NCBI RefSeq assembly: GCF_022848905.1
Contig: NZ_JAFIRA010000008.1
Span: forward strand, 1-64,000
DNA length: 64,000 nucleotides
Direction: 5' to 3'
Origin: Thermostichus vulcanus str. 'Rupite'
GTDB lineage: Bacteria; Cyanobacteriota; Cyanobacteriia; Thermostichales; Thermostichaceae
Positions 8,081 to 17,046 of this stretch are shown in pieces. The stretch's first letter is position 1; each line of letters opens with the position of its first letter. The notes under the pieces are model-generated. The model had not been told where the DNA came from, did no database searches, and saw only the letters and a list, made by a program, of their open reading frames with translations. Both the position numbers and the translations under genes were made by a program.

Positions 8081-11041
8081 ATGACTGACTCCGCTACTCT
8101 CAATCCGGCCATTTCCACCTCCCCCGCGCAGGAGCAACTCCCTACAGACGGGACACCACCCCAATCTCCTGAGCTGGGGCTTCTTCAGCAATCGGAGCAG
8201 TTTGTATGGCGGCATATTGGCCCGGATCCCAAGCAGATTGAGCAAATGTTGGCGGTTTTGGGGCTGGGTTCTCTCCAGGAATTGGTGGAGAAAACGGTAC
8301 CGACGGCGATTCGTACCCCACAGCCTTTGCGGTTGGGATCCCCGCGCACCGAGCAGCAGGTGTTGGCGGAGCTGAAGGAGATTGCTGCTCAAAACCAGGT
8401 GTGGCGCTCCTTTTTGGGGATGGGCTACTCCAACTGTCTGACTCCGCCCGTTATTCAGCGCAACATTCTGGAAAACCCTGGCTGGTACACTCAGTACACT
8501 CCTTACCAAGCGGAGATCGCCCAGGGACGGTTAGAAGCCCTGCTGAATTTTCAGACGATGGTGATCGATCTGACGGGGATGGAGATCGCCAATGCCTCTT
8601 TGCTGGATGAAGCCACCGCAGCAGCAGAAGCCATGACCCTCAGTTATGGGCTAGCGGCCAAAGGCAGCTCCATCTTCTGGGTGGATCGAGGCTGTCATCC
8701 CCAAACCTTGGCGGTATTGCAAACGCGGGCCGAGCCGTTGGGGATCCAGATTCGCGTGGCGGATCCGGCGGAGTTTCGGTTGGACGGAGAAAGCTTTGGC
8801 CTGCTGCTGCAGTATCCCAACACCTCCGGTGAGATTCGGGACTATCACCAGTTGGTCGAGCAAGCCCATCAGCGGGGGATCCTGGTTACGGTGGCTGCTG
8901 ACTTGCTCAGCTTGACCCTTCTAAAACCACCCGGGGAATGGGGGGCAGATATTGTCGTCGGATCCACGCAACGCTTTGGCATCCCACTTGGGTACGGAGG
9001 CCCCCATGCCGCCTACTTTGCCACCCGCGAAGCCCACAAACGTCTATTACCGGGACGCCTGGTGGGTGTTTCTCAAGATGCCCAAGGTAAGCCTGCCCTA
9101 CGCCTAGCGCTACAAACGCGCGAGCAACACATCCGCCGCGACAAAGCCACCAGCAACATCTGTACGGCCCAGGTGCTTCTGGCGGTGATGGCCTCCCTGT
9201 ACGCGGTCTATCACGGCCCTAAGGGATTACGGAAGATGGCCTTGAGGATCTATGGGCAGGCCCATCGGTTGGCGGCCAGTATCCGGGAGCTGGGCTACAA
9301 GGTGGGGCCAGAGCACTTTTTCGACACCTTTTGGGTGCAAGGTCAATCCCCAGCCCAGATCCAAGAGATTCAGGCTCGGGCCGTCCAACAGCGGATCAAT
9401 CTGCGGCAAATCGACGAGCGAACGGTGGGGATCAGTCTGGATGAAGCCACAACCGCAGTCGATATATGGGATCTATTCCAACTTTTTACCGGCTCCAATC
9501 TCCCCTTTGAGGAACGAGAAGGCTGGGATCCCAATCAGCCGTTGCCCGATTTGAGTCGGAGCTTGCCCCCCAGTTTGATCCGCACCACACCCTATTTGAC
9601 GCACCCCGTCTTCAACCGTTACCACTCAGAAACCGAGCTCCTGCGCTATATTCACCGCCTGCAAAGTCGGGATCTATCTTTGACCCACTCCATGATCCCG
9701 CTCGGTTCCTGCACCATGAAGCTAAACGCCACGGTGGAGATGATCCCGGTGAGTTGGCCGGAATTTGCTCAGATCCATCCTTTTGTCCCTCTGGAGCAGA
9801 CGCGCGGCTACCAAACGCTATTTGCCCAACTGGAACAGATGTTGGCGGAGATCACCGGCTTTGCCGGGGTTTCCCTACAGCCCAATGCCGGATCCCAGGG
9901 GGAGTATGCCGGTTTGTTGGCGATTCGCCGTTACCACCAGGCCCGAGGAGAAGGACATCGGCAAGTGTGTCTGATCCCCACCTCCGCCCACGGTACCAAC
10001 CCAGCCAGCGCAGTGATGGCAGGAATGCGGGTAGTGAGCGTGGCTTGTGATGCAGCCGGCAACATCGATATCGAGGATTTGCGCAGCAAAGCCGAACGAC
10101 ATCGGGAGCAGCTGGCGGCTTTGATGATTACCTATCCCTCCACCCACGGTGTGTTTGAGGAAGGGATCCGGGACATCTGCCAGATTATCCATGAGGCGGG
10201 TGGGCAGGTGTACATGGATGGGGCCAATCTCAACGCCCAGGTGGGCCTTTGCCGTCCTGCTGAGTTGGGGGCGGATGTTTGCCATCTGAACCTGCACAAA
10301 ACCTTCTGTATTCCCCACGGGGGAGGCGGGCCGGGGGTAGGGCCGATTGGGGTGGCAGCCCATTTGTTGCCTTATTTGCCCGGTCATCCTTTTCTCCCGG
10401 GGTGCAGGGGGCCCGTCAGTGCCGCCCCTTGGGGCAGTGCCAGCATTTTGCCCATTTCTTGGGCTTACATTCGCCTGATGGGATCCGCCGGACTGACCCT
10501 TGCCACCCAAGTGGCGATTTTGAATGCCAACTACATTGCCAAGCGGTTGGATCCCTACTACCCGGTGCTCTACAAGGGATCCACAGGCCTGGTGGCCCAC
10601 GAGTGCATTTTGGATTTGCGCCCCCTCAAGAAGAGTGCAGGTATCGAGGTGGAGGATGTGGCCAAACGGCTGATGGACTATGGCTTTCATGCCCCTACCA
10701 TTTCTTGGCCGGTGGCGGGCACGATGATGGTGGAACCGACGGAGAGTGAGTCGCTGGAGGAGTTGGATCGCTTTTGTGAGGCAATGATCGCCATTCGCCA
10801 GGAGATCGCTGCCATTGAGCGGGGGGAGGCGGATCCCGTTCACAATCTCCTCAAGCAGGCGCCTCACACTGCCGAAGTGGTGACGGCGGATCAGTGGGAT
10901 CGTCCCTATTCCCGTTCGCTAGCCGCCTACCCTGCCCCCTGGGTGAAAGCTCACAAGTTTTGGCCAAGCGTGAGCCGGATTGACAACGCCTACGGGGATC
11001 GACATTTGGTTTGTAGTTGCCAGCCTTGGTTGGAAGACTAG
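8081..11041 (+). CDS. gcvP: Glycine dehydrogenase (decarboxylating), P-protein
   Basis: PLP-dependent subunit of the glycine cleavage complex; it decarboxylates glycine and passes the aminomethyl group to the lipoyl arm of GcvH. In cyanobacteria this serves photorespiratory glycine recycling and one-carbon supply. The protein is 986 residues, the usual size for the homodimeric form that carries the active and regulatory halves in one chain. The N-terminal half begins [17 protein letters not shown]. The C-terminal half has the PLP-binding lysine at about Lys740 in [18 protein letters not shown], with the Gly-rich loop after it. The first about 25 residues are a variable leader. It is transcribed alone; gcvT and gcvH are not in the window. 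Confidence 0.97.
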   Translation: MTDSATLNPAISTSPAQEQLPTDGTPPQSPELGLLQQSEQFVWRHIGPDPKQIEQMLAVLGLGSLQELVEKTVPTAIRTPQPLRLGSPRTEQQVLAELKEIAAQNQVWRSFLGMGYSNCLTPPVIQRNILENPGWYTQYTPYQAEIAQGRLEALLNFQTMVIDLTGMEIANASLLDEATAAAEAMTLSYGLAAKGSSIFWVDRGCHPQTLAVLQTRAEPLGIQIRVADPAEFRLDGESFGLLLQYPNTSGEIRDYHQLVEQAHQRGILVTVAADLLSLTLLKPPGEWGADIVVGSTQRFGIPLGYGGPHAAYFATREAHKRLLPGRLVGVSQDAQGKPALRLALQTREQHIRRDKATSNICTAQVLLAVMASLYAVYHGPKGLRKMALRIYGQAHRLAASIRELGYKVGPEHFFDTFWVQGQSPAQIQEIQARAVQQRINLRQIDERTVGISLDEATTAVDIWDLFQLFTGSNLPFEEREGWDPNQPLPDLSRSLPPSLIRTTPYLTHPVFNRYHSETELLRYIHRLQSRDLSLTHSMIPLGSCTMKLNATVEMIPVSWPEFAQIHPFVPLEQTRGYQTLFAQLEQMLAEITGFAGVSLQPNAGSQGEYAGLLAIRRYHQARGEGHRQVCLIPTSAHGTNPASAVMAGMRVVSVACDAAGNIDIEDLRSKAERHREQLAALMITYPSTHGVFEEGIRDICQIIHEAGGQVYMDGANLNAQVGLCRPAELGADVCHLNLHKTFCIPHGGGGPGVGPIGVAAHLLPYLPGHPFLPGCRGPVSAAPWGSASILPISWAYIRLMGSAGLTLATQVAILNANYIAKRLDPYYPVLYKGSTGLVAHECILDLRPLKKSAGIEVEDVAKRLMDYGFHAPTISWPVAGTMMVEPTESESLEELDRFCEAMIAIRQEIAAIERGEADPVHNLLKQAPHTAEVVTADQWDRPYSRSLAAYPAPWVKAHKFWPSVSRIDNAYGDRHLVCSCQPWLED

Positions 11042-11164
11042 ACGCCTCAACAGGGATCCCATGGGATCCCCAGTCCTTCAATCCGACAAAACAGCAAAAA
11101 GACTGCTCCGCAGGACAGCCCCTACTTTTGTGGAGCCTTAAGGCAATTTCAGCTCAATGAACTT

Positions 11165-11330
11165 TGACACTCCCCCGGTTAGAAACCGGGGGATTCTCCC
11201 TTCTAGCTCCCCACAGCTTGAAGCTGTGGAGGATTCATGGAGTTCAGGGGATTGCCAACTACCCCATCCCCTGAGCCGACCGTACCCATTACAGATACGG
11301 CTTCTTTTAGACTCAGAGGACACGCGAATC
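11165..11330 (-). ncRNA. Candidate omega RNA (reRNA) at the tnpB 3' end
   Basis: In TnpB systems the guide RNA is transcribed from the 3' end of tnpB and the right element end, and its guide comes from the DNA just outside. Here the last codons of tnpB hold a perfect CCACAGCTT-G-AAGCTGTGG hairpin (11211-11229), followed within about 20 bases by the GGTTTCTAACC hairpin. On the minus strand the RNA would read through both and end in flanking sequence beginning about AGTTCATTGAGCTG. The limits are inferred, and no promoter or processing site was identified. Confidence 0.35.
11172..11192. repeat. IS end palindrome, copy 1 (3' side of tnpB)
   Basis: Perfect inverted repeat CCCCCGGTT-AGA-AACCGGGGG able to form a nine-base-pair hairpin. 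It lies about 10 bases downstream of the tnpB stop and is identical to the copy upstream of the gene. Confidence 0.85.
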
Positions 11331-12399
11331 CGTCCCACTGGGCAATGTTCATTGCGGCATTCCAGTCGGCATCACAGCAATACCCGTCCTGCCCAGTGAA
11401 CAGATGCCCACTCCTTTTCCCAATGGCCTCCGGCCCTGCGGAGCAGATCAATCCTGTCCTGTGGTCGGTTTTGGATGTGTAGGCAGCAGGGCGCTTGTGT
11501 AGAGTTCTACCTGCCATTTCCAGCTTGTAGGCAACCTTCCACTCCAGGTCGTAGTACGACCAGGTATGGCGCGATTTCCCGGCATCCGAACGCGCCTTCT
11601 GGCTCTGTCTGGATTGGCGGATACCTGAGAGGTCTTCCATCCACACATCCGCATTTACCGCCTTGGCAAACCGTACAATGCGGCGGCTCACGGTGTGGTT
11701 GACCGCCCTCATCCAACGGGCTTCTTTGCGCTCCAGTCGCTTGAGTGCTCGGTATTTACCCGCCTGTTGCAACTGGGCACGACGCTTCTGGAAACGACGA
11801 CGACGATAGGCTACCTCTCCACCCCCAAAAAACACCGCCCGACCCCAACGGGTGGCCGCCACTGCCAAACGGTTCTGCCCCCGGTCAACACCCAGTCGCT
11901 CCGTACTCTTCACTTCGGGAACTTCCCAAGTGATAGATACAACCGCGTACCAACAGCCCCGTAGCTTCATGAGTTTCAAGGTTCCCCGTTCACAATCCTG
12001 TTCGGCCAGGATGCGCTCAAGACGCTCGGCATAGTAGGAACTGCTAACCTCAAGGGGAACCCGCTTGTCACCCTGAATCGTGGGAAAACTCACCGAGTAG
12101 GTGCTACCTACTTTGTGCAGCTTCCAGTTTTGGTTGTTGACCTCTGGCCAGAACACTTTGAAGTGCTTGACCCGCTGGCCGGCTTTCCCCTTCAGGACAC
12201 GAATCACCTGGTTGGAGAGGGCCGACTTGAGTGGTGTCACCACTTTGGCGGTTGTCAAGGCTTTTCGTTCCTTCGGACTGATGCGGAGCAGTTCGTTTGC
12301 CAGTGCGGTTGTCGCACAAACCGTCTGGTTAAACATCTCTGCTTTGACCGCATTGAGGTCAAGAAACTTGAGCTTGAGTGTGGTGGTGACCCGTTTCAT
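11203..12399 (-). CDS. tnpB: TnpB, RNA-guided nuclease of an IS200/IS605-type element
   Basis: A 398-residue protein with the N-terminal OrfB helix-turn-helix region (about 1-100), the central WED-like part and a RuvC nuclease core. Predicted catalytic acids are Asp172 in LGVDRGQNR, Glu255 in VWMEDLSG and Asp345 in CDADWNAAMNI, all present. The zinc ribbon normally inserted before the last motif is not canonical: between residues 310 and 342 there is only Cys319 and the pair Cys341-Cys342, with no two CxxC pairs. I recall Zn-less relatives in cyanobacteria, so this may be a clade feature rather than decay. The frame is otherwise complete. It starts at ATG 12399 and ends just inside the downstream IS hairpin. 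Confidence 0.88.
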   Translation of the reverse strand: MKRVTTTLKLKFLDLNAVKAEMFNQTVCATTALANELLRISPKERKALTTAKVVTPLKSALSNQVIRVLKGKAGQRVKHFKVFWPEVNNQNWKLHKVGSTYSVSFPTIQGDKRVPLEVSSSYYAERLERILAEQDCERGTLKLMKLRGCWYAVVSITWEVPEVKSTERLGVDRGQNRLAVAATRWGRAVFFGGGEVAYRRRRFQKRRAQLQQAGKYRALKRLERKEARWMRAVNHTVSRRIVRFAKAVNADVWMEDLSGIRQSRQSQKARSDAGKSRHTWSYYDLEWKVAYKLEMAGRTLHKRPAAYTSKTDHRTGLICSAGPEAIGKRSGHLFTGQDGYCCDADWNAAMNIAQWDGFACPLSLKEAVSVMGTVGSGDGVVGNPLNSMNPPQLQAVGS

Positions 12400-12456
12400 G
12401 GGGACTATTGTATATATATTTCTGTTGCTGAATAAATTCAGCCTGTGCGCTTATAT

Positions 12457-12477
12457 CCCCCGGTTAGAAACCGGGGG
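12457..12477. repeat. IS end palindrome, copy 2 (5' side of tnpB)
   Basis: Same 21-base palindrome CCCCCGGTTAGAAACCGGGGG as at 11172-11192, in the same orientation, about 58 bases upstream of the tnpB start. It ends 30 bases before the stop codon of the neighbouring small zinc-ribbon gene. Confidence 0.85.
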
Positions 12478-12507
12478 CTTTACGCTGCTTTTCGTAACTA
12501 TGAGTAA

Positions 12508-12687
12508 CTACCCTCCCGCTTTCCAGGTACCCCCATAACGGCAGAAAGGATTGTTCCGGCTGAGGGGATCCCAGCAGGTAGGGCATACCAACCACCAACG
12601 GCCTGTCGCCTCAAACTGGATGCCATAACGAATATGCACCGCTTGGCTGCAGTGCTGGCAGGGCTTGGGTTGAGAGCGGGTGCTCAA
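12508..12687 (-). CDS. Small zinc-ribbon protein directly behind apcF (59 codons)
   Basis: The frame runs from TTG 12687 to TAG 12508. The product has two clear Cys pairs, CQHC (about residues 9-12) and CPTC (about 35-38), plus a single Cys near FCRYGG, and ends in YGGTWKAGG. The ending and the Cys spacing remind me of a small cyanobacterial zinc-ribbon family, but I cannot name it. It follows apcF in the same reading frame: apcF ends in TGA (12694-12696), then two codons, then TTG. The ribosome site would be the AAAGAGA inside the last apcF codons. It is absent from any longer ATG-initiated frame. It contains a GGGATCCC motif, as native genes do. The IS element lies immediately downstream. 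Confidence 0.6.
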   Translation of the reverse strand: MSTRSQPKPCQHCSQAVHIRYGIQFEATGRWWLVCPTCWDPLSRNNPFCRYGGTWKAGG

Positions 12688-12693
12688 ATCGGC

Positions 12694-13197
12694 TCAAATA
12701 TCTCTTTCGCTCAGCCCGTCGCTCAGGTAGTCAAAGGGTTCGGCTACAAAGCTGTAGTCTTCGTCAGTGCCCAGCAGCTCTAGGGTTCGCACCTTCATGT
12801 TTTGGATACCAATCACCGTCGGTGCAATTGGCACACCGAGAGAGTTGTAGGTTTCCCGCAGCCCCGCCAGCACCCGTTCATCCAAAATGCTGGTATCGGC
12901 AGCTACGATGGCATAGGAAGCATAGCGCAAGAAATAGTCCATATCCCGCAAACAGGTGGCATAGCGGCGGGTGGTATAGGCATTGCCCCCCGGACGAATC
13001 AGATCCGGCACCTGGGTGAACATGCCCGCGGCAGCCGTCTTGACGATATCCACTGAGTTGAGATTGATTACATTCACTGCCTTGATGCGCCGTAGCCCCG
13101 AGTCATAAAAAGACTTGAGTGTGTCCATCGCATCCCGATCCAGGTAGCGGCCTGTCAGGTCGTAGGTTTTGATCAGTGTGGTCACAGCATCACGCAT
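12694..13197 (-). CDS. apcF: Allophycocyanin beta-18 subunit ApcF
   Basis: Minor beta-type allophycocyanin subunit of the phycobilisome core; it pairs with the core-membrane linker ApcE in a terminal-emitter trimer that passes energy to the photosystems. The 167-residue product begins MRDAVTTLIKTYDLTGRYLD and ends LSERDI, which fits ApcF rather than ApcB. The phycocyanobilin-attachment Cys is Cys82 in RRYATCLRDMDYFLRYASYA, and the beta-family Asn-containing loop LIRPGGNAYTTRRY is intact. It starts at ATG 13197. The next ORF downstream is in the same frame after one stop codon, so the two are probably cotranscribed. Confidence 0.95.
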   Translation of the reverse strand: MRDAVTTLIKTYDLTGRYLDRDAMDTLKSFYDSGLRRIKAVNVINLNSVDIVKTAAAGMFTQVPDLIRPGGNAYTTRRYATCLRDMDYFLRYASYAIVAADTSILDERVLAGLRETYNSLGVPIAPTVIGIQNMKVRTLELLGTDEDYSFVAEPFDYLSDGLSERDI

Positions 13198-13405
13198 ATC
13201 CCAAGCTCCGTTCCTGTAGCGTCTTTTATTGAATCGGCTGAGATGAAAAAATGAGAAGAGATTTTGCTAACCGGGATCCGAATGCAAACCTCAGAAAGTA
13301 GGCGATGGCCCAGAAACAGTCAAGGCTCTAGGCTCCCAATTCGCCCTCAGAAGTCTAACATGCAGGGGTTTCTTGCTGACTTTGCCCTGAGAGAATGGCA
13401 AATGT

Positions 13406-13443
13406 TGTTACGAAAATGTAACATCCCTGCAACAATTCAGGGA
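13406..13443. repeat. Two adjacent inverted repeats between apcF and truB
   Basis: TGTTAC-GAAAAT-GTAACA (13406-13423) is a perfect six-base inverted repeat, and ATCCCTG-N8-CAGGGAT (13422-13443) is a perfect seven-base one that covers the truB stop codon. Both sit downstream of truB and about 210 bases upstream of apcF. They could form a weak terminator for truB or an operator for apcF. The first resembles half of an RpaB-type HLR1 box (GTTACATT on the minus strand), but the second half does not fit. No T-run follows, so a factor-independent terminator is not convincing. Confidence 0.3.
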
Positions 13444-14336
13444 TCCGGCAGCAACACCCGCAGCGGCTTGAGCAGCGTGTCCTGACGTTGCCCCAACCCC
13501 AAAAACTGGCCATCATTGTCCAGCACCCGCACGGTCTCGGAGTTGGGATAGGGCGGATCGAGGTCGATTGCTTGCCCCTGCTGCCACCGTTTGGCCCCAT
13601 CGGGGGATAGCACTATCGGATCCCAGTGTAAAAAACCCGTTTCGATCGGCAGGAGCGCCGCGGTGGGATCGACGGATCCCTGCCAGAGATCCAGGGGCAG
13701 ACTCTCCTCAATGCGAAACGGGCCACTTTGTAAGCGCCGCAACCGGCTCATCAGTCCTCCGCAGCCCAATTTCTCCCCCAGATCACGGGCGATGGCACGA
13801 ATGTAAGTACCCGGTTCGCAGGTGATCTCCAGATCAATTTCGGGGAAGTCTCCAGGTCGCCATTGCACAATCTGCAGTCGATGAATCACCACCCGGCGCG
13901 GCTCCAGTTGCAGTTCCGAGGCTTCCACACCGGCCCGAGCCCACTGATAGAGTTTTTTGCCCTGCCGTTTGATGGCGCTGTAGAGAGGCGGCACCTGCTC
14001 AATCTCCCCCATAAACTCCTGCAAGAGCTGCTCCACCTGTTCCCGGCCTAGGTTAGGACAAGGGGATCCCACCTGGATCTGCCCTTCAGCATCGTCGGTA
14101 TCGCTGCGTTGCCCCAAACGGAAGGTGGCGCGGTAGGCTTTATCGCCGGACAAAAAGGACAAAAACCGCGTCGCTCGCCCCACAGCCATCGGCAAAACCC
14201 CTGTTGCCGCCGGATCTAAAGTGCCCCCATGGCCCACCTTACGGGTGCGCAACACCCGCCGTACCACCGCCACACAGTCGTGGGAGGTGAAGCCTGCCGG
14301 TTTATCCAGGTTGAGAAAGCCCTCCAGGGATCCCAT
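13437..14336 (-). CDS. truB: tRNA pseudouridine-55 synthase TruB
   Basis: Converts U55 in the T-loop of all elongator tRNAs to pseudouridine. The 299-residue protein begins MGSLEGFLNLDKPAGFTSHDCV, and the catalytic Asp41 lies in HGGTLDPAATGVLP. Further family blocks are visible: DKAYRATFRLGQRSDTDDAEG, PPLYSAIKRQGKKLYQWARAG, CEPGTYIRAIARDLGEKLG and the C-terminal PUA-like region (PDGAKRWQQGQAIDL). The ATG at 14336 is not preceded by a strong ribosome site. It is divergent from the EamA-type transporter gene and upstream of apcF on the same strand, 239 bp away. Confidence 0.95.
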   Translation of the reverse strand: MGSLEGFLNLDKPAGFTSHDCVAVVRRVLRTRKVGHGGTLDPAATGVLPMAVGRATRFLSFLSGDKAYRATFRLGQRSDTDDAEGQIQVGSPCPNLGREQVEQLLQEFMGEIEQVPPLYSAIKRQGKKLYQWARAGVEASELQLEPRRVVIHRLQIVQWRPGDFPEIDLEITCEPGTYIRAIARDLGEKLGCGGLMSRLRRLQSGPFRIEESLPLDLWQGSVDPTAALLPIETGFLHWDPIVLSPDGAKRWQQGQAIDLDPPYPNSETVRVLDNDGQFLGLGQRQDTLLKPLRVLLPDP

Positions 14337-14423
14337 GGTTATCCACCAATCATTAAGATTTGTAACCGAACTGCCTTAGCGCTTAACATGGGGTTAATTT
14401 CTGTCCCAAAGTCTTAAGTACTT

Positions 14424-15443
14424 ATGCCCCAACCTGCCCTGTTTTCTCAGCCTATCTGGCAACGCCTGCTGATGATCGCCCCTTTCTTTCTCTGGGGTTC
14501 GGCGATGGTGGTGATGCGGGATGCCTTGGCGGAAACCACGCCGCTCTTCATCGCCATTCTGCGGTTGCTGCCGGCTGGGATCCTGGTGCTAGCCTTCCGA
14601 CTTTGGCAAGGGCGTGGCTCTCAGGCTCAATCTCACCCCAAACCCTGGCATCCCCAGGGGCTACGGGGCTGGCTGTGGGTAGTGGCTTTTGCGCTAGTGG
14701 ATGGCACCTGTTTTCAGGGGTTTTTGGCCCAAGGGTTAACCGAAACCGGCGCGGGCTTGGGATCTGTGTTGATTGACTCGCAACCCTTGGCTGTTGCCTT
14801 GATGGCCACCTGGTTTTATCGGGAACGGATGGGATCCCTCGGTTGGGTCAGTCTCGGCATTGGGGTACTAGGCATTGGCCTCATCGGCCTATCGGGTGGG
14901 GGATCCCTGCACCTCAGCTCCGGTGTGCTTTGGATGTTGATGGCCTCTTTGTCGATGGCGATTGGCACCGTGATGATGCCGAAGGTGGCAGAAGTCGCTG
15001 ATCCAGTCTTGGCGACGGGTTGGCACATGGTGTTGGGCAGCCTGCCTTTGATCCTCCTCTCGGGACTCACGGAAACTCAGCAGTGGCAGGGCTTAAGCGG
15101 ATCCCATTGGCTTGGATTGCTCTATGCTTCAGTGCTGGGTAGTGCGCTGGCCTATGCCCTCTTTTTCTATTTCGCTTCCCAAGAGAATCTGACCGAATTT
15201 AGCTCCCTCACCTTTTTAACCCCTGTCTTTGCCCTTCTATTCGGCAGCACCTTCCTAGGAGAATCCCTGACACGGCTGCAGTGGTTGGGGGTGGCCATCA
15301 CCCTCATTTGTGTCTATCTGATCAACCACCGCCAGGAATGGCAAGCTCGGCTACAACTGGGGTGGAAAGGGATCCTCTCGGAATTGGGCTTGGGTTGGGT
15401 GCTGAGTACCGTCGAAATTCGGGATGGGAACCCGGATCGCTAG
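14424..15443 (+). CDS. EamA/DMT-family membrane transporter
   Basis: A 339-residue integral membrane protein with about ten hydrophobic helices arranged as two EamA repeats. The first repeat starts RLLMIAPFFLWGSAMVVMRDAL and the second about residue 175, ending in FLGESLTRLQWLGVAITLICVYLI. This is the drug/metabolite transporter superfamily; members export amino acids, sugars or metabolites, and sequence alone does not give the substrate. The start is ATG 14424. The C-terminal about 40 residues are a polar cytoplasmic tail. A second EamA paralogue lies at 51907; the two are clearly different proteins. Confidence 0.88.
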   Translation: MPQPALFSQPIWQRLLMIAPFFLWGSAMVVMRDALAETTPLFIAILRLLPAGILVLAFRLWQGRGSQAQSHPKPWHPQGLRGWLWVVAFALVDGTCFQGFLAQGLTETGAGLGSVLIDSQPLAVALMATWFYRERMGSLGWVSLGIGVLGIGLIGLSGGGSLHLSSGVLWMLMASLSMAIGTVMMPKVAEVADPVLATGWHMVLGSLPLILLSGLTETQQWQGLSGSHWLGLLYASVLGSALAYALFFYFASQENLTEFSSLTFLTPVFALLFGSTFLGESLTRLQWLGVAITLICVYLINHRQEWQARLQLGWKGILSELGLGWVLSTVEIRDGNPDR

Positions 15444-15470
15444 CTCCATCGGCACCCATACAAAAGCTTA

Positions 15471-16466
15471 TTAGGCGGGCAGAAAGCCCATCGCGTCCCG
15501 AGCGGTTTGCAGCGTTTGATTGGCAATGGTACGGGCTTTGGCAGCATTTTCTCGCATCAAGTGGAGCAAATGGTCGGGGTTATTCCAGAGTTCGTGGTAG
15601 TGCTTCTGGATCGGTTCTAGGGCAGCAATCACGCTGTCCGCCAGGAGCGGTTTGAACTGTCCCCAGCCCATGTCGGCACATTCAGCCGCCACCGCCTCTT
15701 TGCTTTTGCCGGAGGTGAGTCGGTAAATGGTGAGCAGATTGTTGGCTTCTGGGCGGGCCGGATCGTCGAAGGTGATGCCGCGAATCGGGTCAGTTTTGCA
15801 CTTTTGAATCTTCTTGCGAACCGTATCGGCATCGTCGAGGAGATGAATACGGCTCAAATCCGAGGGATCCGATTTGGACATCTTGCGGGTACCATCCGTC
15901 AGGCTCATCACCCGGGCTCCCTCTTCCCGAATCAGGGCTTCTGGGATGCGAAACACCTCACCAAAGCGGTCGTTAAAGCGACGGGCAATATCCCGACTCA
16001 GTTCGATGTGCTGCCGCTGATCCTCCCCCACCGGCACAAACTTGGGCTGATAGAGCAAAATGTCTGCTGCCTGCAAAATCGGGTAGCTAAAGAGGCCCAC
16101 ACTGGTCTCTTCTCCCTGCTTCTCTTTTTTCTCCTTGTACTGGATCATGCGCTCGGCCCAGTTCATCGGAGTAATCGTGTTGAACAACCAAGCCAGTTCC
16201 GTATGAGCAGCCACATGGGACTGCACAAACAACACACAATGCTCAAGGCTCAGGCCACAGGCCAGATAGAGGGCAAACAGCGAGCAGGTACGCTCCCTCA
16301 ATAGCTTGGGATCTTGGGGGACGGTAATGGCGTGCTGATCGACAATGCAAAAGAAATTCTCGTAGTGCTCTTGCTCGGCCACCCAATTTTTAATTGCCCC
16401 CAAGTAATTGCCCAGATGCAGTTCGCCAGAGGGCTGAATACCAGAGAAAGTGCGTGGCTTGGTCAT
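15471..16466 (-). CDS. trpS: Tryptophanyl-tRNA synthetase
   Basis: Class I aminoacyl-tRNA synthetase that charges tRNA-Trp. The 331-residue protein has the HIGH-type motif as GELHLGNYLGA (about 14-24) and a canonical KMSKS loop in DGTRKMSKSDPSDLSRIHLLDD. The YPILQAADILLYQPKFVPVGEDQRQHIEL block forms the tryptophan/adenylate pocket. Length and ends (MTKPRTFSGIQPSG to TARDAMGFLPA) match bacterial TrpRS. The start is ATG 16466. It lies tail-to-tail with the EamA transporter, 27 bp apart, and is divergent from the CRR7-like gene. Confidence 0.96.
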   Translation of the reverse strand: MTKPRTFSGIQPSGELHLGNYLGAIKNWVAEQEHYENFFCIVDQHAITVPQDPKLLRERTCSLFALYLACGLSLEHCVLFVQSHVAAHTELAWLFNTITPMNWAERMIQYKEKKEKQGEETSVGLFSYPILQAADILLYQPKFVPVGEDQRQHIELSRDIARRFNDRFGEVFRIPEALIREEGARVMSLTDGTRKMSKSDPSDLSRIHLLDDADTVRKKIQKCKTDPIRGITFDDPARPEANNLLTIYRLTSGKSKEAVAAECADMGWGQFKPLLADSVIAALEPIQKHYHELWNNPDHLLHLMRENAAKARTIANQTLQTARDAMGFLPA

Positions 16467-16604
16467 AGGGTGAACCGAATCTCAACAACAAACCAAGAAA
16501 ACCCAAGAAAACCCTTTTCAGGATATCAAGGCAGTTGCCCTCGCGTTAGCGGCACGGAGTTCTGTAAGTTGGCGCATGATGAGTAAAGACATCCGGATCC
16601 ACTC

Positions 16605-16925
16605 ATGTCAGTCCATAACTCAGACTACTCAGACTACGAGCCCGAACAGCTACGCGCCGCTAGCCACTACGTGCTGCTCATGCCCGGCTTGCCAGAACAG
16701 TTTCTCAGCCCTGAGGAGTTGCAGGCATTTCTGGAACAGTTGTTGCAGGAACACCCTCATCTGGTAGATGCGGATCTGGCCCGTTACCCCACCCCCCAAG
16801 CGCAAGCGCAACGGCTGATTGATACGGCTTGTGAAGTCGAGGTCACCCCCGGCGAGATTTTGCAGTGGCACCCCGTGCGCCTGAATAAGCGGGCCTCAAA
16901 TCCCCTCCGTTTCGGATCGTTATGA
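16605..16925 (+). CDS. CRR7-like (chlororespiratory reduction 7) family protein
   Basis: A 106-residue acidic soluble protein. The order ASHYVLLMPGLPEQFLSPEELQAFLEQLLQ, DADLARYPTPQAQAQRLIDTACEVEVTPGEILQWHPVRLNK resembles the CRR7 family, whose plant member is a factor needed for accumulation of the chloroplast NDH complex; a parallel role at cyanobacterial NDH-1 is inference. The assignment is by remembered family pattern (the conserved end of the type L-x-T-x-C-E-x-x-x-x-P-G-x-x-x-Q-W). It lies upstream of ycf3, another photosynthetic assembly factor, with 121 bp between. It starts at ATG 16605. Confidence 0.65.
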   Translation: MSVHNSDYSDYEPEQLRAASHYVLLMPGLPEQFLSPEELQAFLEQLLQEHPHLVDADLARYPTPQAQAQRLIDTACEVEVTPGEILQWHPVRLNKRASNPLRFGSL

Positions 16926-17046
16926 GAACCGAGAAGCGTACCGCATATCACTTCATGAAGCTGGACGAGGGTTTGTAGGGGATCCCGGCCTACGCATGAT
17001 AAAACGCAAGAGTGAATAAATCCATCTCTAACCCAAGAGGTCAACC

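Larger units (their letters stand above)
11160..12492 (-). mobile_element. IS200/IS605-superfamily element carrying only tnpB (IS1341-type)
   Basis: A tnpB gene with no tnpA partner is bounded on both sides by the same 21-base palindrome, CCCCCGGTTAGAAACCGGGGG, at 11172-11192 and 12457-12477, in the manner of IS605-family subterminal hairpins. Exact ends are not resolved: the right end (3' of tnpB) probably falls near 11160-11170 after a TGTCAAAG sequence, and the left end near 12480-12492, next to TTAC. No GGATCC-family motif was seen from 11071 to 12564, whereas the flanking native genes are full of it, so the element looks like a later arrival. With no tnpA it would need a transposase supplied in trans. 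Confidence 0.75.

Noticed and set aside
9875-10867. 330-codon open frame antisense to gcvP
   Set aside because: It is an exact shadow of the GC-rich gcvP gene, rich in His/Gly/Arg, with no family resemblance and no ribosome site.
13406-13423. TGTTAC-N6-GTAACA as an NtcA or RpaB site for apcF
   Set aside because: NtcA needs GTA-N8-TAC, and HLR1 needs two direct half-sites; only one half of HLR1 fits. It is kept only as an inverted repeat.
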